A DNA stretch of 64,000 bases from Chaetorhynchus papuensis (Eukaryota; Chordata; Aves; Passeriformes; Rhipiduridae): the NCBI GenBank assembly GCA_013396525.1, contig VWYX01000205.1, forward strand, positions 778,522 through 842,521, given 5' to 3'. Positions 46,901 to 58,680 of the stretch are shown here, in pieces. Under the pieces are notes generated by a model, which made no database searches, was not told the origin of the DNA, and saw only the letters and a program-made list of their open reading frames with translations. Position 1 is the first letter of the stretch. Each line of letters opens with the position of its first letter. The position numbers and the translations under genes were made by a program.

Positions 46901-49900
46901 GCTGTGCTCGTGCTCAGGGCATTAGAGCTGCTGGGCTGATCCCCTCTTCCCTTGGTCTGAGCACAGCAGATGGAGGCATCTGCTTCAGCCATGCTTCCCG
47001 TGGGGATCAGGGGCACAACAGGCACTGGAGGGTGGGAAGCTGAGCTGCAGGGCTCAGCCATCTCTTCTCCACAGCCTACCACAAGAGCCTGGAAGATGAC
47101 CTGAGCTCTGACACATCGGGGCATTTCAAGAGGATTCTCGTCTCCCTGGCTCTGGTAAGGGCAGCTCTCACTGGGGATTATCCTCTCCCTGCCACAGGCA
47201 GTGCTGGGGGTCTAGAAGGACAGTGGCTGGAGAAGACAGAGCATCACTGCCTGGCTGGGCAGTGCTGCTGGACTCTGCCACCCCCTCACTTGGGTCTCTC
47301 CCAGGAGATGTCCCCTCTCCAGCTCCATATTTTCGTTTCCAACCACAGGGCAACCGTGACGAAGGACCAGAGAACCTCACACAGGCACACGAAGATGCCA
47401 AGGTAAGACCCGTATTGGTAGTGCTCTTACGGGCTTTGCATTAAAAAAAAAAAGAGGATGTTGCTTGCCCTGGTCTGGAATTGACATTCTCAGGGAAGCA
47501 AATGCTGCTGGGCCAGGTAAACTGCAGGGGGAGATGCCAGGTGAAATGATACCCTTGGAAGTAAAGCTCCCATGCCTGATTCCTGATGCCCTTGGCTCTG
47601 CTGCTCCGTGCATGGGGACAGCAGTCCCAGGGAGTTCCCAACCAGTAGGCTGCAGCTTTTCTTGTGCAGAGCTGCCGCTCTGGGGTTCAGTAACACACAC
47701 TGATGCTGAAATTTGGCTCTTGAGCTTCAGATGCAGCTTTGGCCTGGTCTGCAGGAGCCACCCACCTCTGTGTGTTGTGCATGGGGCAGCCCTGACACAC
47801 TGGGGTGCTCCAAACCTCTCCTGGGCTGTGGTGAGACACAACTGGAGGGGGATGGCTGAGCAGCCAGAAGCAGTGCAAGGGAGTGTGGCAGGGGGTGTGG
47901 GGGCCCATTCCCTGGCTCAGCTCCTGGTCCCAGGAGACCTGTGACCCACGGGCTGGGTTCCCTGACCTCCTGCTCCTCTGGGCCACGTTTTCTCTGTAAG
48001 GGGCTGGGAAGATCTGTGCAGGGTCAAACCCGAGCTCTCGCTTCCTGTTGTGTGCCAGCACTGGATGTTCCAACGCAAGGGAGAGGCTCCACAGCATTCC
48101 CAGCAGGGCTGCTGCCAGCAGAGGGAGTGGATGCTGCGCTGCCTGTGTCCCTGTCCGTGCCTGCTGGGCAGGAGCTGCCTGCTCCTTGCCACACTCTCTG
48201 CCTGTACCTCTGCCCATGCCCTGCCTGCTCCCTGCCACACACTCTGCCTGTACCTCTGTCCATGCCCTGCCTGCTCCCTGCCACACACTCTGCCTGTACC
48301 TCTGTCCATGCCCTGCCTGCTCCCTGCCACACTCTCTGCCTGTACCTCTGTCCATGCCCTGCCTGCTCCCTGCCACACTCTCTGCCTGTACCTCTGCCCA
48401 TGCCCTGCCTGCACCCCTGCTGCATGTGCTGCTGCTCACCTCACCCTGCTGCACAGAGAGAGCCAGGCATGACAAGCACAGGGACAGGCCAGCCAGGTGG
48501 CACCTGACCTGGTACCATGCTGTGTTTTTGTCAGCAAAGCTGCCCTTCCCCTCGTCCCACTGCACCTGGCAGAGGTGGGCAGGCTGGTGGTAGCCAGCCT
48601 AGAGCCAGGCAAGGATGCTCCCTGAGGAGCAACAGGCTGTCACCCAAGCTCCAGGGCTGGGGGAACTCACTTTTTTTGGCCAAAGACCACCCTCCCAAGG
48701 CACTGGTGTAGAGGCCAAACTGGAGGAGGACACGGGTCCTGCTCATGGGGAAGCAGGGGACCTGGGGACAGGTAATTCTAAGGGATTTTGCTAGACTTCC
48801 CTTGCTCTGTCAGGGAAGGATAAAGGTTGAGCAGCACCTTTTGACCCTGTTGTCTTCCTGTCTCTCTCTCTCTCCACCAGGTTGTTGCTGAGACCCTGGT
48901 GAGTGCCCGCCCTTTCGCTCCTCACCCTTCCACATGTTTGAGGGGATGCTGAGGTCCTGGGGTGCAGGGCTGGCACTGGGAATTGCCGCCCCACAAGCCA
49001 GGCTCTTCTGACCACATGGGCTGTGCTCACTTGCTTGGGACTCTAGTGTCCTTGCTTCATGATGGAGGACAGGGGGACAGATGGGACCTGCAATGAGGGC
49101 ACTTCCCTGCAGTGTGGGGCAGGAGAGGGAGAAAGCCACCTGCCCTGCCCTTGGGGACAAAGCCTGCCCACTGCCCACATGCAGGACCCGTGTTCCAGGC
49201 AGTGTGGGACTGGTTTCCCTGGCTCCCCAAAAGTGGGAATTGGAGAAGGGGTGACTTTCTCCTGCAATAGTCTAGTGGGTGAGAAGAGCACAGCCTCCCA
49301 CTGACCCCCGCAGAGGAATGGCAGCCGTTTCACCCATGGGCAGCACTGCTGTGGCCCAGGGTGGCTCCTGTGTCTGGCAGCTCTGAATTTCCTCTTCAGG
49401 TGGTGTTGGTCACCCCTGAAACATCCTCCACACAGGACAAAAAAAGAGTCTTAACCATGAGCATTGCAGAGCTTTTTTCCGTAAAAACTGGAAAACATCT
49501 TTTCTTAGAGTTAGTGTGTGAGTGTGCAGCTTCACATCCGTGCAGAGGAAATGCCTTTTTTAGGGGGAAAATATCCCCAGCTATTTTCCTGCTCATAAAA
49601 GGCCACTTTCTTTGCAAAAGGGTTTTAAGTCAAGACTGGCTGTCCTAGGAAGAGCTGTTTGTCATCTGTGTCCCTCTCTGCTATGTCCATATCTCTGCCT
49701 CTCTCTTCACTCTTTGTTCTCTCCCAGAAACTTGCTGATGTCTCCAGCAACGACTCCAGCGACTCCCTGGAGACCCGATTCCTCAGCATCCTCTGCACCC
49801 GCAGCTACCCCCACCTCCGCAGAGGTAGGATCACGTTTCTCCATCAGCTACAACACAAGTGCTTGGATTTGGGCTGGATGGGAGATGGGAGTCCCCCCCA

Positions 49901-51753
49901 AGGCTGAGGTTGAGCCCTCTCTCCCCAGCTGTGGTGGGGATGAGGGCAGTAGGAAGAGATGGTTTGGCCTGGCATTTGAGGTGGCTTGTTGAAGTCACCA
50001 AAGCCTGCTCTGGTCCCACCTGGTCCAGAAGTCTCCACAGCTGAGGCTCGAGTCTCCTGGGTGCCCAGGGCTGGGATGGAACAGCTCGGCAGTGACCCCT
50101 TCCTCTCCCCCATCCCCAGTGTTCCAGGAGTTCATCAAAATGACCAACCACGACGTGGAGCACGCCATCAAGAAGCGGATGTCGGGAGATGTGAGGGACG
50201 CCTTCGTGGCCATCGGTCAGTGCTCCCTGCCGGGCAGGCAGCCCCTTCAGCTGTCACTGCCAAGGCAGTGTGGCAGCAGATTCCTGCTGCTGTTGGGCCA
50301 TGGAGACTCCCAGTGGGGCGTGGGGTTGGGGCACTTAGAGAGTCCCTAGAGAGGGCCAGGCCTGCACCCTTGTACCAAGGAGGGCTTGTGGCTGATGCAG
50401 TGGTGCCACAGCTCCTTGCTGTGATGCGTCCCCTGGGTGCCATGAGCCCACCTCCCCTCCCCTCCCCTCTGTGTGTTGCAGTCCGGAGTGTGAAGAACAA
50501 GCCGGCTTTCTTCGCTGACAAGCTCTACAAGTCCATGAAGGTGTGGAGGGACTCTCCTGGGGCTGGGCTATGGGAGAGGGCTGTGCTGGGATTCTTTGGG
50601 ACTCTGTGCTTTAACCCCCTGACAGGGATGGGGTTTGTCCTCTGGCTGTCCCTGAGGGAGAAGGGAGGGCTGAGCTCAAACCAATAGCTAGGGTTAGCAG
50701 ATGTGTCCAGCTGGACAGCAAGTCTGATATATGTCCAAGGAGAGATCATAGAACATTCTGGGTTGGAAGGGACCTTTAAAGGTCATCTAGTCCAATTCCC
50801 TGCAATAAGCAGAGAGGGACATCTTCAATACTGCTTAAGGCCCCATCCAATCTGGCCATGAGTATTTCCAGAGAGGGGGGATCCACCACCCTTCTGGGCA
50901 ACTTGTGCCAGCTTCACCACCCTCATTGTAAAAACTTTCTTCCTTATAACTAGTCTGAATCTTCTCTCTTTTAATGTAAAACCATCACTTCTTGTCCTCT
51001 CACTAGAGACCCTGCTAAAAAGTTTGTCCCCATCTTTCTAAAGGCCCTTTTAAGTATTAAAAAGATCTCTCCAGAGCCTTTTCTTCTTCAGGCTAAACAA
51101 CCCCAGTTTCCTCAGCCATTCCTCACAGGAGAGGTGTTCCATCCCTCTGACCATTTTTGTGGCCCTCCTGTGGGCCTGGTTCCCAGCTTGGACTGTGCTG
51201 GAGATGTCAGATGCATCTGCGAGCCCCAGTCCCTGCAGGGCTTTTTGTTCAAGCTCCCCCTTGCAGGGTGCTGGCACAGATGAGAGGACCCTGACCCGGA
51301 TCATGATTTCTCGGAGCGAGATTGACCTGTTCAACATTCGGGGCGAGTTCATAGACCTGTTTGACAAATCGCTGCACCACATGATTGAGGTGAGGGGACA
51401 GGGACATCCCTTCCTGGCTCATCACCTTGTCTGGCTGAGTCCTGGCCCTGAGCCCTGAGGGGACCTGAGCCATGAGCAGCTCAAGGGCTGAGCAGCACCT
51501 GGGGAGGGGGAACCTGCCCCCAGCAGCCGCAGTGTTGGCTGGTCTGGCTGTAGAGAGGATGTGCTGGCATCTTCCACTGCTGCAGGGATACTTGCAGGGG
51601 GCCGAGGTCATGGAGCTGTGCCTTCCCTGTGCCCAGCACCTTGAACTGGGCTTCCCCAGGGCTGGTTCTCTGACACGGCTCTCCCTCTTGCAGAAGGACA
51701 CCTCTGGCGACTACCGCAAGGCTCTGCTGGCCCTGTGCGGCGGGGAGGACTAG
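37912..51753 (+). CDS. ANXA6: ANXA6, annexin A6 (complete)
   Basis: Ca2+-dependent phospholipid-binding protein with eight annexin repeats, acting on plasma and endosomal membranes. There are 25 coding exons: 37912-37929, 40567-40651, 40907-41001, 41154-41267, 41352-41442, 41556-41635, 41712-41768, 41920-42013, 42096-42191, 42436-42494, 42771-42893, 43086-43144, 43573-43648, 44567-44648, 44868-44962, 45371-45484, 46174-46264, 47075-47154, 47349-47402, 48881-48898, 49728-49824, 50120-50215, 50482-50540, 51267-51389, 51694-51753. They give 671 residues (human 673). Type II Ca2+ loops: GSDKEA, GVGTDE, KWGTDE, GLGTRD, GLGTDE, GAGTDE and GAGTDE; repeat 7 lacks one, as in the family. The core halves end CGGDD and CGGED. 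A linker (AAGEFFPEAAQVAYRMWELS) joins them. The two halves share exon sizes, reflecting internal duplication. The ATG sits in a good Kozak context. Confidence 0.97.
44430..44531 (+). repeat. Pyrimidine-rich CCCTCCTTCTCTCCAT-type simple repeat
   Basis: Roughly 16-bp units decay into (CCCTCCAT)n and (CCCT)n, ending about 35 bp before ANXA6 coding exon 14 (44567), close to its branch region. Confidence 0.85.
45557..45936 (+). repeat. Two-copy tandem duplication, 190-bp period, in an ANXA6 intron
   Basis: The phrase CACCCCCAGCTTCACATGCC starts at 45581 and again at 45771. The following text through GGTAGCCACAGGAGAGCCAG is repeated with few differences. Copies are about 45557-45746 and 45747-45936, in the intron between exons 45371-45484 and 46174-46264. 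Both copies stay open in one frame, but they lack homology and intact splice joins to ANXA6. Confidence 0.9.
46359..46364 (+). repeat. Target-site duplication GGGTTG, left copy
   Basis: The six bases directly before the LTR are identical to 46729-46734 directly after it. Confidence 0.7.
46365..46728 (-). mobile_element. Solo LTR of an endogenous retrovirus, antisense to ANXA6
   Basis: A 364-bp element bounded by TG...CA (TGTTGCTG at the plus-strand left end, CATGTACA at the right) and flanked by the 6-bp direct repeat GGGTTG. Read on the minus strand it has CCAAT-type elements, a TATA box (TTATAAAA at 46459-46452) and AATAAA (46442-46437) about ten bases later, the compact promoter/poly(A) layout of LTRs with a short R. 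No viral coding sequence adjoins it, so this is a solo LTR. A 6-bp duplication suits a class II or alpha/beta-like element. It lies in the ANXA6 intron before exon 47075-47154. Confidence 0.8.
46729..46734 (+). repeat. Target-site duplication GGGTTG, right copy
   Basis: Matches 46359-46364. Confidence 0.7.
48175..48404 (+). repeat. 46-bp minisatellite, five copies, in an ANXA6 intron
   Basis: Units start at 48175, 48221, 48267, 48313 and 48359, each beginning CTGCCTGCTC and ending CATGCC. Variation is limited to a few positions (ACACACTCT versus ACTCTCT-type, GTCC versus GCCC). A partial sixth copy follows. It lies about 480 bp before the 18-bp microexon. Confidence 0.93.
48881..48898 (+). 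CDS. ANXA6: ANXA6 18-bp microexon (residues VVAETL)
   Basis: Preceded by a long CT-rich tract and acceptor (CTCTCCACCAG), followed by donor GTGAGT. It encodes six residues, VVAETL, matching human VAAEIL. In human ANXA6 this exon is alternatively spliced, giving isoforms with and without six residues near repeat 7. Skipping keeps the frame here too (exons 47402 and 49728 join in phase 0). Confidence 0.88.
50746..51185 (-). mobile_element. CR1 LINE fragment, antisense, in ANXA6 intron
   Basis: The plus strand begins TCATAGAACATTCTGGGTTGG and continues AAGGGACCTTTAAAGGTCAT, with later GGCAACTTGTGCCAGCTTC and TTCCTCAGCCATTCCTCACA. This is the reverse complement of the CR1 3' end, so the element is on the minus strand with its 3' end at 50746. 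It ends about 80 bp before coding exon 51267-51389. Confidence 0.93.
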
Positions 51754-52030
51754 GTGGCAGCTGGGGCCCTTCATGTCTGAGCCAGCACACGGCCACTGCC
51801 TTGATGTCACCGCAGCTTCGGGGGCTTCGGGGGACGCTCGGTCCCCTCCAGAGAACAAATCACTTTGCGCTGGAAGGCAGCACCACATTGCAAGCGGGGG
51901 AATCTCGGGGAGGGGAGCAGAGGGGTCTGGGTAGGGAGACTGTCTGTCTTGAAGCAAAATAATTCATACCCAAACATGCCACTAAACCAAGGAATTTACC
52001 CAGATGGAAAAGACAATTTTAAATCTGATA

Positions 52031-52036
52031 AATAAA
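52031..52036 (+). terminator. ANXA6: ANXA6 polyadenylation signal AATAAA
   Basis: The first canonical hexamer after the ANXA6 stop, giving a short 3'UTR of about 300 bases (51754 to about 52050). Confidence 0.8.
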
Positions 52037-52059
52037 ACCTCACTGTTGCTGACCCTGGG

Positions 52060-55000
52060 GCGAGAGCAGTTGATTTATTGGGGCAGATTTGGGTGGGACG
52101 GAGGAGCCGTGGTGTCTTCTTGCTCCCGTAGGCAAACTCGGGCAAGAGCCCCGCCCCAGCTCCAGGGAGGGCCCTGAAGACACCACAAAACCACTCTGAG
52201 CAACGCTTCTGCTGAGAAAGGGGCTGAAAATGCATGTGGGGCTGGCAGCAGTGCAGGGACTTCACCAAGAGCTTCGCTTCATGCCTCTGAAAATCCCCGG
52301 CAGGGTTCATGCCGGTGTGTGGATGATGCTTTCATAAACCAGAGATACAAATCAGACTTGATGGCATCCATCCGTCCTCGCACGCGGTTTCCTGTGCTTT
52401 CAAGCTGCTGAAGAAGCAGTCGAAAGGCACATGCCATAGAGGCTACACCCCCAAACAGCTTGTTTGCACTTCCCCCAACACTCAGGAGAAAAGAACTGGA
52501 ATTTCCAAAAGCGGGAAATTCCAGCACTTTCAATTGTTTCCAAGTCAGAACAAAAAGTGGTGAATACCCAAGTCTTCCTCAGAACAGCTGGGTGAGGAAA
52601 GCTTCACCTTCAAAATATCAAAGCAGCGTTAGGAATAATAACACAATATTATTACAACACTTCAAAACCAGCTGAGGTCAAGAAGCAGCAACATGTAGAG
52701 ACAAACCAGGGAAGCTGAAACAACTCAGCTGGGTGTTATCCCACTAAAAATTCCCTTGATGCCTTCCTGTAAAACATCCCCTTGTAACAAAATAACCTTT
52801 CTTGGGGGGAAACAGTCTGTCTGAAACTTTTTCACCCTTCCCATAATCCCCATAGAGATTTGGGTTCCTCTGTCTTGCCCCTCTGTGTAAGTAGGATTGA
52901 GCATCCCTGTCCAAATAGCATCTGGAGGCTGAACATACCCCAAGCCTGCAGCAGCCTACAGGTCACCTGCTTGGCCAGGAACCTGCTGCAAAGACTCTGA
53001 GCAGCTGCAGAAGTTGTTTTGAAGGGAGGATGTAACCCCAATCTTCATCTGCCCATCTCTTCCTGCGGCTCTGCACTGCAGCTCTGAGCTCTGCAACAGA
53101 GGCTCTGGAGATGAGGGATGGCACAGAGCCTGAGGGGAGCAGAGCTGGCCACCTCCCTGCAGCTGGGAACAGGGCTCAGGGACCCGGCTGCAGTGCTCAA
53201 GGAAGTTTTGAGGCTTGTGTGGCAGCCCATCACCCCTGGGAGAGCCAGATTCGGGGCAGTGGAGCCCTGTTCCTCCAGAGCAGGGGGAAACGCTGCTCGG
53301 CATTAGCACAGGGCCACAACACGTGAGCCATCATCTGTTTCCTTCTTGTTGCCAAAACAGATACTTGAGGGGTTTGTACAGGGGGGTGTTCCCTGGGGAC
53401 AGCTGTAAACACTCCAGTGACTTTTCTGTCTGTACCACGATTGCTATAAGCCAGTGGCCAGGGATTTCACCACCCACAGCCTCGATGTCTTGGAGTGGCA
53501 CAGGACCACAAGTCAGCCCCTCACGGCCAGTCCCCAGCCCGGCTCACGGTGGTGCCACCACCAGGAGGACTGGCTGACCAGAGCACACTGGTCCCAAGGC
53601 CAGCAATTTCCCTGGCACCTGCTGCAGGCTGCTCCTACAATCTGTCTCCTCTGCAGACAAGATAGCAGAGTCATACAATGTCTGGGGACAGGAAGGGAGA
53701 GTGAGATGAGGTTTCCTCCTTGGAGCAACTCCCTCTCCTGGAAAAGTCCTCCAGCCAAAAAGCCTCTGTCTTGCCCCAGTGCCATAGTATTCCATCTCCT
53801 GCGGCAGCTGCTGCTACAGCTGGAGCAGAAAACAGCCAGTGGTATTTTAATTGCTGCAAACACTCGAGCACAGTCAGTACCCTATTTGAGCACAGGGTAT
53901 TTCAGCACCTGCCCCATGGTGGGGTTGGGTCTGCCCTACAAAGAACCACAAACTGGCCTGAGCTCAGCAGAGCTACCCATCCTAAGGCAATGCCAGGAGG
54001 GTGATAGGATCTTGGGAAGCACTAGCATAGCCTCTGGGACTCACTCAAAAAGCAGCTTCATCCCTATCCCTGTAGCATCCTGGTCTCCAGAAAAAATACA
54101 CTTCATAGCACCACTGTCCAGGAACACCTCTGCCCCATCTGCTGCCTCCAACCCGCCCAGTACGAGAGCAGTCGGTGATAAATCTCATGCTTAACCTCTG
54201 TGACCAACAAGGAGGTGAGCATTTCAAGGAAGGCTAGGAAAGGAAGGGGGAAGAATTAGCAAGGCTGTGAGCAGGGTGAGGGCTGGAGGCAGGTCCATGC
54301 TGGCCATCCACGCTTTAGCTTTCAGGACTGCTGCAGGGAAGAGTCTGGGATTTACACTTTGCACATTGACCAGCAATGTTGGGGGCAAGGGCTCACTTCC
54401 AGGCAAAGCCAAGGCCAGATTTCACAGGTTGCAACATCCAGAAAACCCCACGAGCCCATGTTTGCTGAGCAGAGGGCTGGACCTCTGCTCTGAGTCAGCC
54501 ACTGCAGATCCTCTTTGCTGCCAGCCCCTGGAGAGGAGGAGCCACAGAGGCAGAAAGGATGTTGGTCTTAATCCCTAACACAACGTGAGCCACTTCCATC
54601 CCACCTGCCGGCCTCCCCTTCCCCTGAGGGGAGAAACCTAACCTTCAGTCTTGGGAGGTGGCAGAGGTTTCTTCAGCTCTTCCTCTTCCCAAGGCAAAGG
54701 AGGAAGCAGGAGCTTTGCCCCTCATATCCATGTGCCCTCACTTCCCAGTCTGTTCCCCACAGCGAGCTGGGGAAACAGCCGAGCTCTCCAGCACTGTTCC
54801 CACATCTCTGGAGCAGCTCTACAGGATATGATGACTGCTGCCGAGCCCTCTTCTCAGGCATTGCAACTGGATGAGACACGGCCTGGGGAGAGAGGAAGAG
54901 GGGAAAATCCCCTCTGTGCATATTGCTGGTTTTGTACATCGAGACTCCAAATGATTCAAAGCTTAAGGCATGCGAGGAAATCCTCTGAGCAATCTGGTGC

Positions 55001-58000
55001 CCACAGTTTTTGGCATATCCACTATGGGACTGCACCAGGTCCCACCACAGCCCATCCCCTGTTAACTGTGGAGGAGGGAGAGGATGGCAGGAGGTGGTGA
55101 TCTCCTGCGAAGTGGGTGCCACTGAGTCCAGCCAGCCTCACGTGCCAGAGGCAGAGGAAGAAGGGAGCCCTCATTCAGTGAGAGGGTCAAACCAGCAAAG
55201 TGAGCGCAGCCCAGCATCCCTGGAAAGCCAGGGTGTGATCCAACCCCCTGTGAAGGCAGGGTACTGCAGAGGCTTGGTGGAGCAGGATTGCTCCCCAATA
55301 TCTCCCTTCTCTCCTCTCTTGATCCCTTCCACGCTCCCTTCTGCCCTCCCAGCAGCCGATTATCCCAGACTCCCTCCCCTGCCTCTCCCTTGCCCTCCAT
55401 CCCAGAGCCCTCCCATCCTGCCAGGTTAATTTGAGTTTCGGATTTGCATAAGCAGCAGATCACAATGTTCTGGAAATCCCCTCCTGCAGACAGAGCTTCC
55501 TCCCCACTCTCACAGCGTCACTGTCGGCCTTCTGCTTCCTTTCGCTGCCGGAGCACCGGGACACATCCGACCAGCACAGCACAAACAGCAGGTCCCAGCT
55601 GCTGATGCCAAGAGGGATCCATCGGCAGCCCCCTGTGGAGCTCAGCCCACGAGTGGCCCTGGAATGCTGTGCCAAACCAGCTGCATCCACTGCCTGCTCT
55701 GCTCCTGCCTTGCTCCAGGGCCAGCTCCAGGCACGGCCACCCATGACAGCCAGGTCCTGGCTGGCCCTATCGCCACATCAGGGTTCAAGTGAGCTCCATT
55801 TGCCCAGCAGCACAGAGGGCAGGGGGATTTTTTGGGCAATGGGAGCTGTTGGGCCAGTTTCACTTTGGATTCACCCCACTGGGACCACCCTGCTCACTCT
55901 GGAGTGGGACTGACTTGAAGGAAGCCAGACCTGATCTGAGAGAAGCAGGAGCTGAGGACAGGGGAGTTCTACCACCCCCTATCCGCAGCCTGTGCTCCTT
56001 CTCAGCCCATTTCCCACAGCACAGCAGCAATCAGAGCATCTTCACATAAGTGAGCTGCCACTGAAGGTGCTGAACCCAACTCTGTGCCAAAAAAAAGCCC
56101 CCTAGTCTGTCAACACGTCAGCTGTGAACACACCCTCCCAGCCACACAGGCGTGCTCATAAACCACAGCTGCCATCAGGGGAGTTTTCTCCCCTGGGAGC
56201 ATGGCGGGACCAAAGGAACAAGGAAGGACCAGCAGGACCAAAAGCCTTTTGTTTTCATAGTGAAATTCGTGCTACTGTTTGGGCCAGCCTGAGCTGGCAA
56301 GCTCAGGTAAAAACACAAGGAGCAGCCGGCTAGAGAGGTGGAGAGGGACTGGGTCAGGGCATGCCATCCACAGGTTCCCAGGTGCAGGCAGACCCCAGAC
56401 CCACACCTCCTCACCCTCCTGCCCAGCACTCACACTCCTGCCATCCAAACCAGATGGACTAAAGCCGGGCCCTCTTCAGACCTTGCAGTTCACACCTGGT
56501 AATTGTAGACCAAACACCCTGCCTACAACTGTACCTGCTGGCAAGGAGCAGGGAGCTGGAATCAGCCTCTATAAAATAGAAACATTTAAAGTCTTGGTGT
56601 TTATTCCAGCACGAGCTGGCTCCAGCCTTGGTTCTGACCGCCAGTTCTCCTGGTGGATGGTTTCCAGGGATTCTCTGCAACCCAGGAAAACCATCACCTG
56701 TGCACCTCCATCAACAGAGCCAACTCCTCCCTGCTTCCCTGGGAAGATGCATCCTGTTATGACTCCAGATAGGGACAAGGATGAGATGAAAATACACATG
56801 GAGCAACAATGCCTCTTGCCAGATGCAGCAGTTTGTCTGAGGAAAAGCAAGCGTTTGCAATCCCGGTGAAGTTACCCAGAAACCAGGCAAGGAAAATGAT
56901 GTAACAAGGTTCTCCAGTTGTCCAAAAGTGAATCACAGCCTCCACGACAGCACCCCCCACCCCAGCTTTTGCTGACTAATTCCTGACATGACAGGCCCCT
57001 GGGAGGAACGGCACAGGAGAGCCCTTTAAGTGGTGCCTGGCTCCCTATCAAAACCACACAGAGGCTGTCTGGGACCTCCATCATGGGGAATTCCCCTTCT
57101 CCATGCCTAAAAGTAAGCTCAGCTGGGCCAGCCTTCCTGCATTTGGGGATTGCAGGCACAGAGCTCCTGCTCTGAAGGGCTCTCACTCCCCCCAAGCCCC
57201 TCCAGGACCCAGCCCGGTGAGTAGTGCAATGATTTTTTTTGGTGTGAGAGTACCCGGGATGGAGTGAGGGGAAGGCAGGCAGCTTTTGGGGTGCTGCAAA
57301 CTAAACCACCCCTTTTTCTCCTCACAGAACTAAGCAAGGTTTCATTATTTCATGCAGGCTGAGGCATTAACTTATAAACAAAGTGTTTTCTGCTTCTGTG
57401 GGACTGCATTTAGCTTTGAAGACAGGTTTTCTGAGGGTTTACAGAACAGCATGGGGCCTCTCATTGGGGTAAAACAAGACTTTCAGGGAACAAAAGGGAA
57501 GATATTGGGCATGTGTGGGATCCTGCTGTCTCATCCCCAGCTGAGGCTTCAGATGAGCACAAAGAGCACATCAGGGTCCCACCAGCACTGAGCTCTCATA
57601 ACCCAGCCAGGCTGCCAGGGTGATGTCCTGCTGCCAGCAAAGGGCAGTCAGGAAAAGGGAGTTTGTGGGGTTTTAATTTTTACAACCCCAAACATCAAAT
57701 CCCGAAGAAGTGGTGGAGCTGTGTGAATACAGCTGAGCAAGAAGCCAGGACTGGGGCAGCTCCAGTGAAGGACCTCGATGAACCCAGCACCAGGTCACCT
57801 AAGGAGGACATGTCTGGAGTACAGGCAAAGAGCAGCGCAGCTGCTTACAGCGGGATTTCTTCGCTCCTGGTTTGTTGCTTTTATTTATACATATATTTAA
57901 TAAAAACCCACCACCTTCTCCTTGTGGCAAAACCAACCGAAGAAAGAAAATCAGGCAGTTGCTGAGCAAGTCCCAAAGAACAGAGGGAAACCAGGTGTTC

Positions 58001-58140
58001 CCTTTGCTTGTTGCTCCTCTGGCTGATTTCGGTGCTTCATGACGGCACAATTCCAGCAGCAGCACAGAGGAAAGGGATCCCTGGAATACACGCTCCGGTT
58101 AGACGGTGGGATTTCCTCATTTAACGTTAACCTGGAGGCT
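52060..58140. other. Intergenic region between ANXA6 and TNIP1
   Basis: I found no exon, RNA gene or clear transposon. Short open frames are scattered on both strands without family resemblance. The stretch may hold TNIP1 regulatory DNA. Confidence 0.5.
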
Positions 58141-58563
58141 CGGTGGGGAATTCTCCCTGCCTCAGAGCAACGTCAGCCTCAGCCGGCCGGCGCCGAGGCC
58201 ACCAAAGCGGCTCAGCACAGCCTCCCCTCAGCCATTGCTCCTCCACACCGGGGGTACGCGGGGAGCCCCCCTCCGCCCCGCCATTTTGTGTCTCCACGAG
58301 CCGGGGGAGCCGCTGCAGGGCCCGGCCTCGCCGCTCCCCTACGAGCGGAACCTCCCACAGAAGGAAGGCGCAGGCCGGCTGATGCCGCCCCTCAGAGCCC
58401 CACTCAGCCGGGCGGGACCGCCATGCAGCCCCAGGGAGCCCACAAGGGACATGGACAGAGATAACAGCACCGCCATGACGGACACCTTCCCCGCCACCTC
58501 CCCGCCCTCCCCTTTATACCCCGCGCCGCGCGCCGATTGGCTGCGCCGCCTGTCAGTCAGGCT

Positions 58564-58574
58564 GGGAATTTCCC
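58564..58574 (+). promoter_or_regulatory. NF-kappaB site GGGAATTTCCC
   Basis: Matches GGGRNWYYCC and is near-palindromic. TNIP1 is a known NF-kappaB-responsive feedback gene, so a site at its promoter is expected. Confidence 0.6.
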
Positions 58575-58632
58575 GGGGGCGGAACCAGCCCCGGTGCTGG
58601 TGGCGGAGCGGAGGGACCGGGACCGAGCCCCC

Positions 58633-58680
58633 GACCCCGATCCCGACCCCGATCCCGATCCCGACCCCGATCCCGATCCC
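58633..58680 (+). repeat. Hexamer repeat (GACCCC/GATCCC)x8 in probable TNIP1 exon 1
   Basis: Eight perfect hexamers alternating GACCCC and GATCCC, continued by GGCCCC. The minus strand has a G3-G4 run every six bases, suitable for G-quadruplex folding; the plus strand and RNA are C-rich. One frame reads Pro-Asp repeats, but there is no coding evidence. Confidence 0.9.

Noticed and set aside
48175..48404. Regularly repeated array resembling CRISPR
   Set aside because: Units are directly contiguous with no unique spacers, and the context is a vertebrate intron.
47687..48565. 292-residue minus-strand open frame with repeats (REQAGHGQRYRQ type)
   Set aside because: The repeats are simply the translation of the 46-bp minisatellite, which is open in several frames; no start context or homology.
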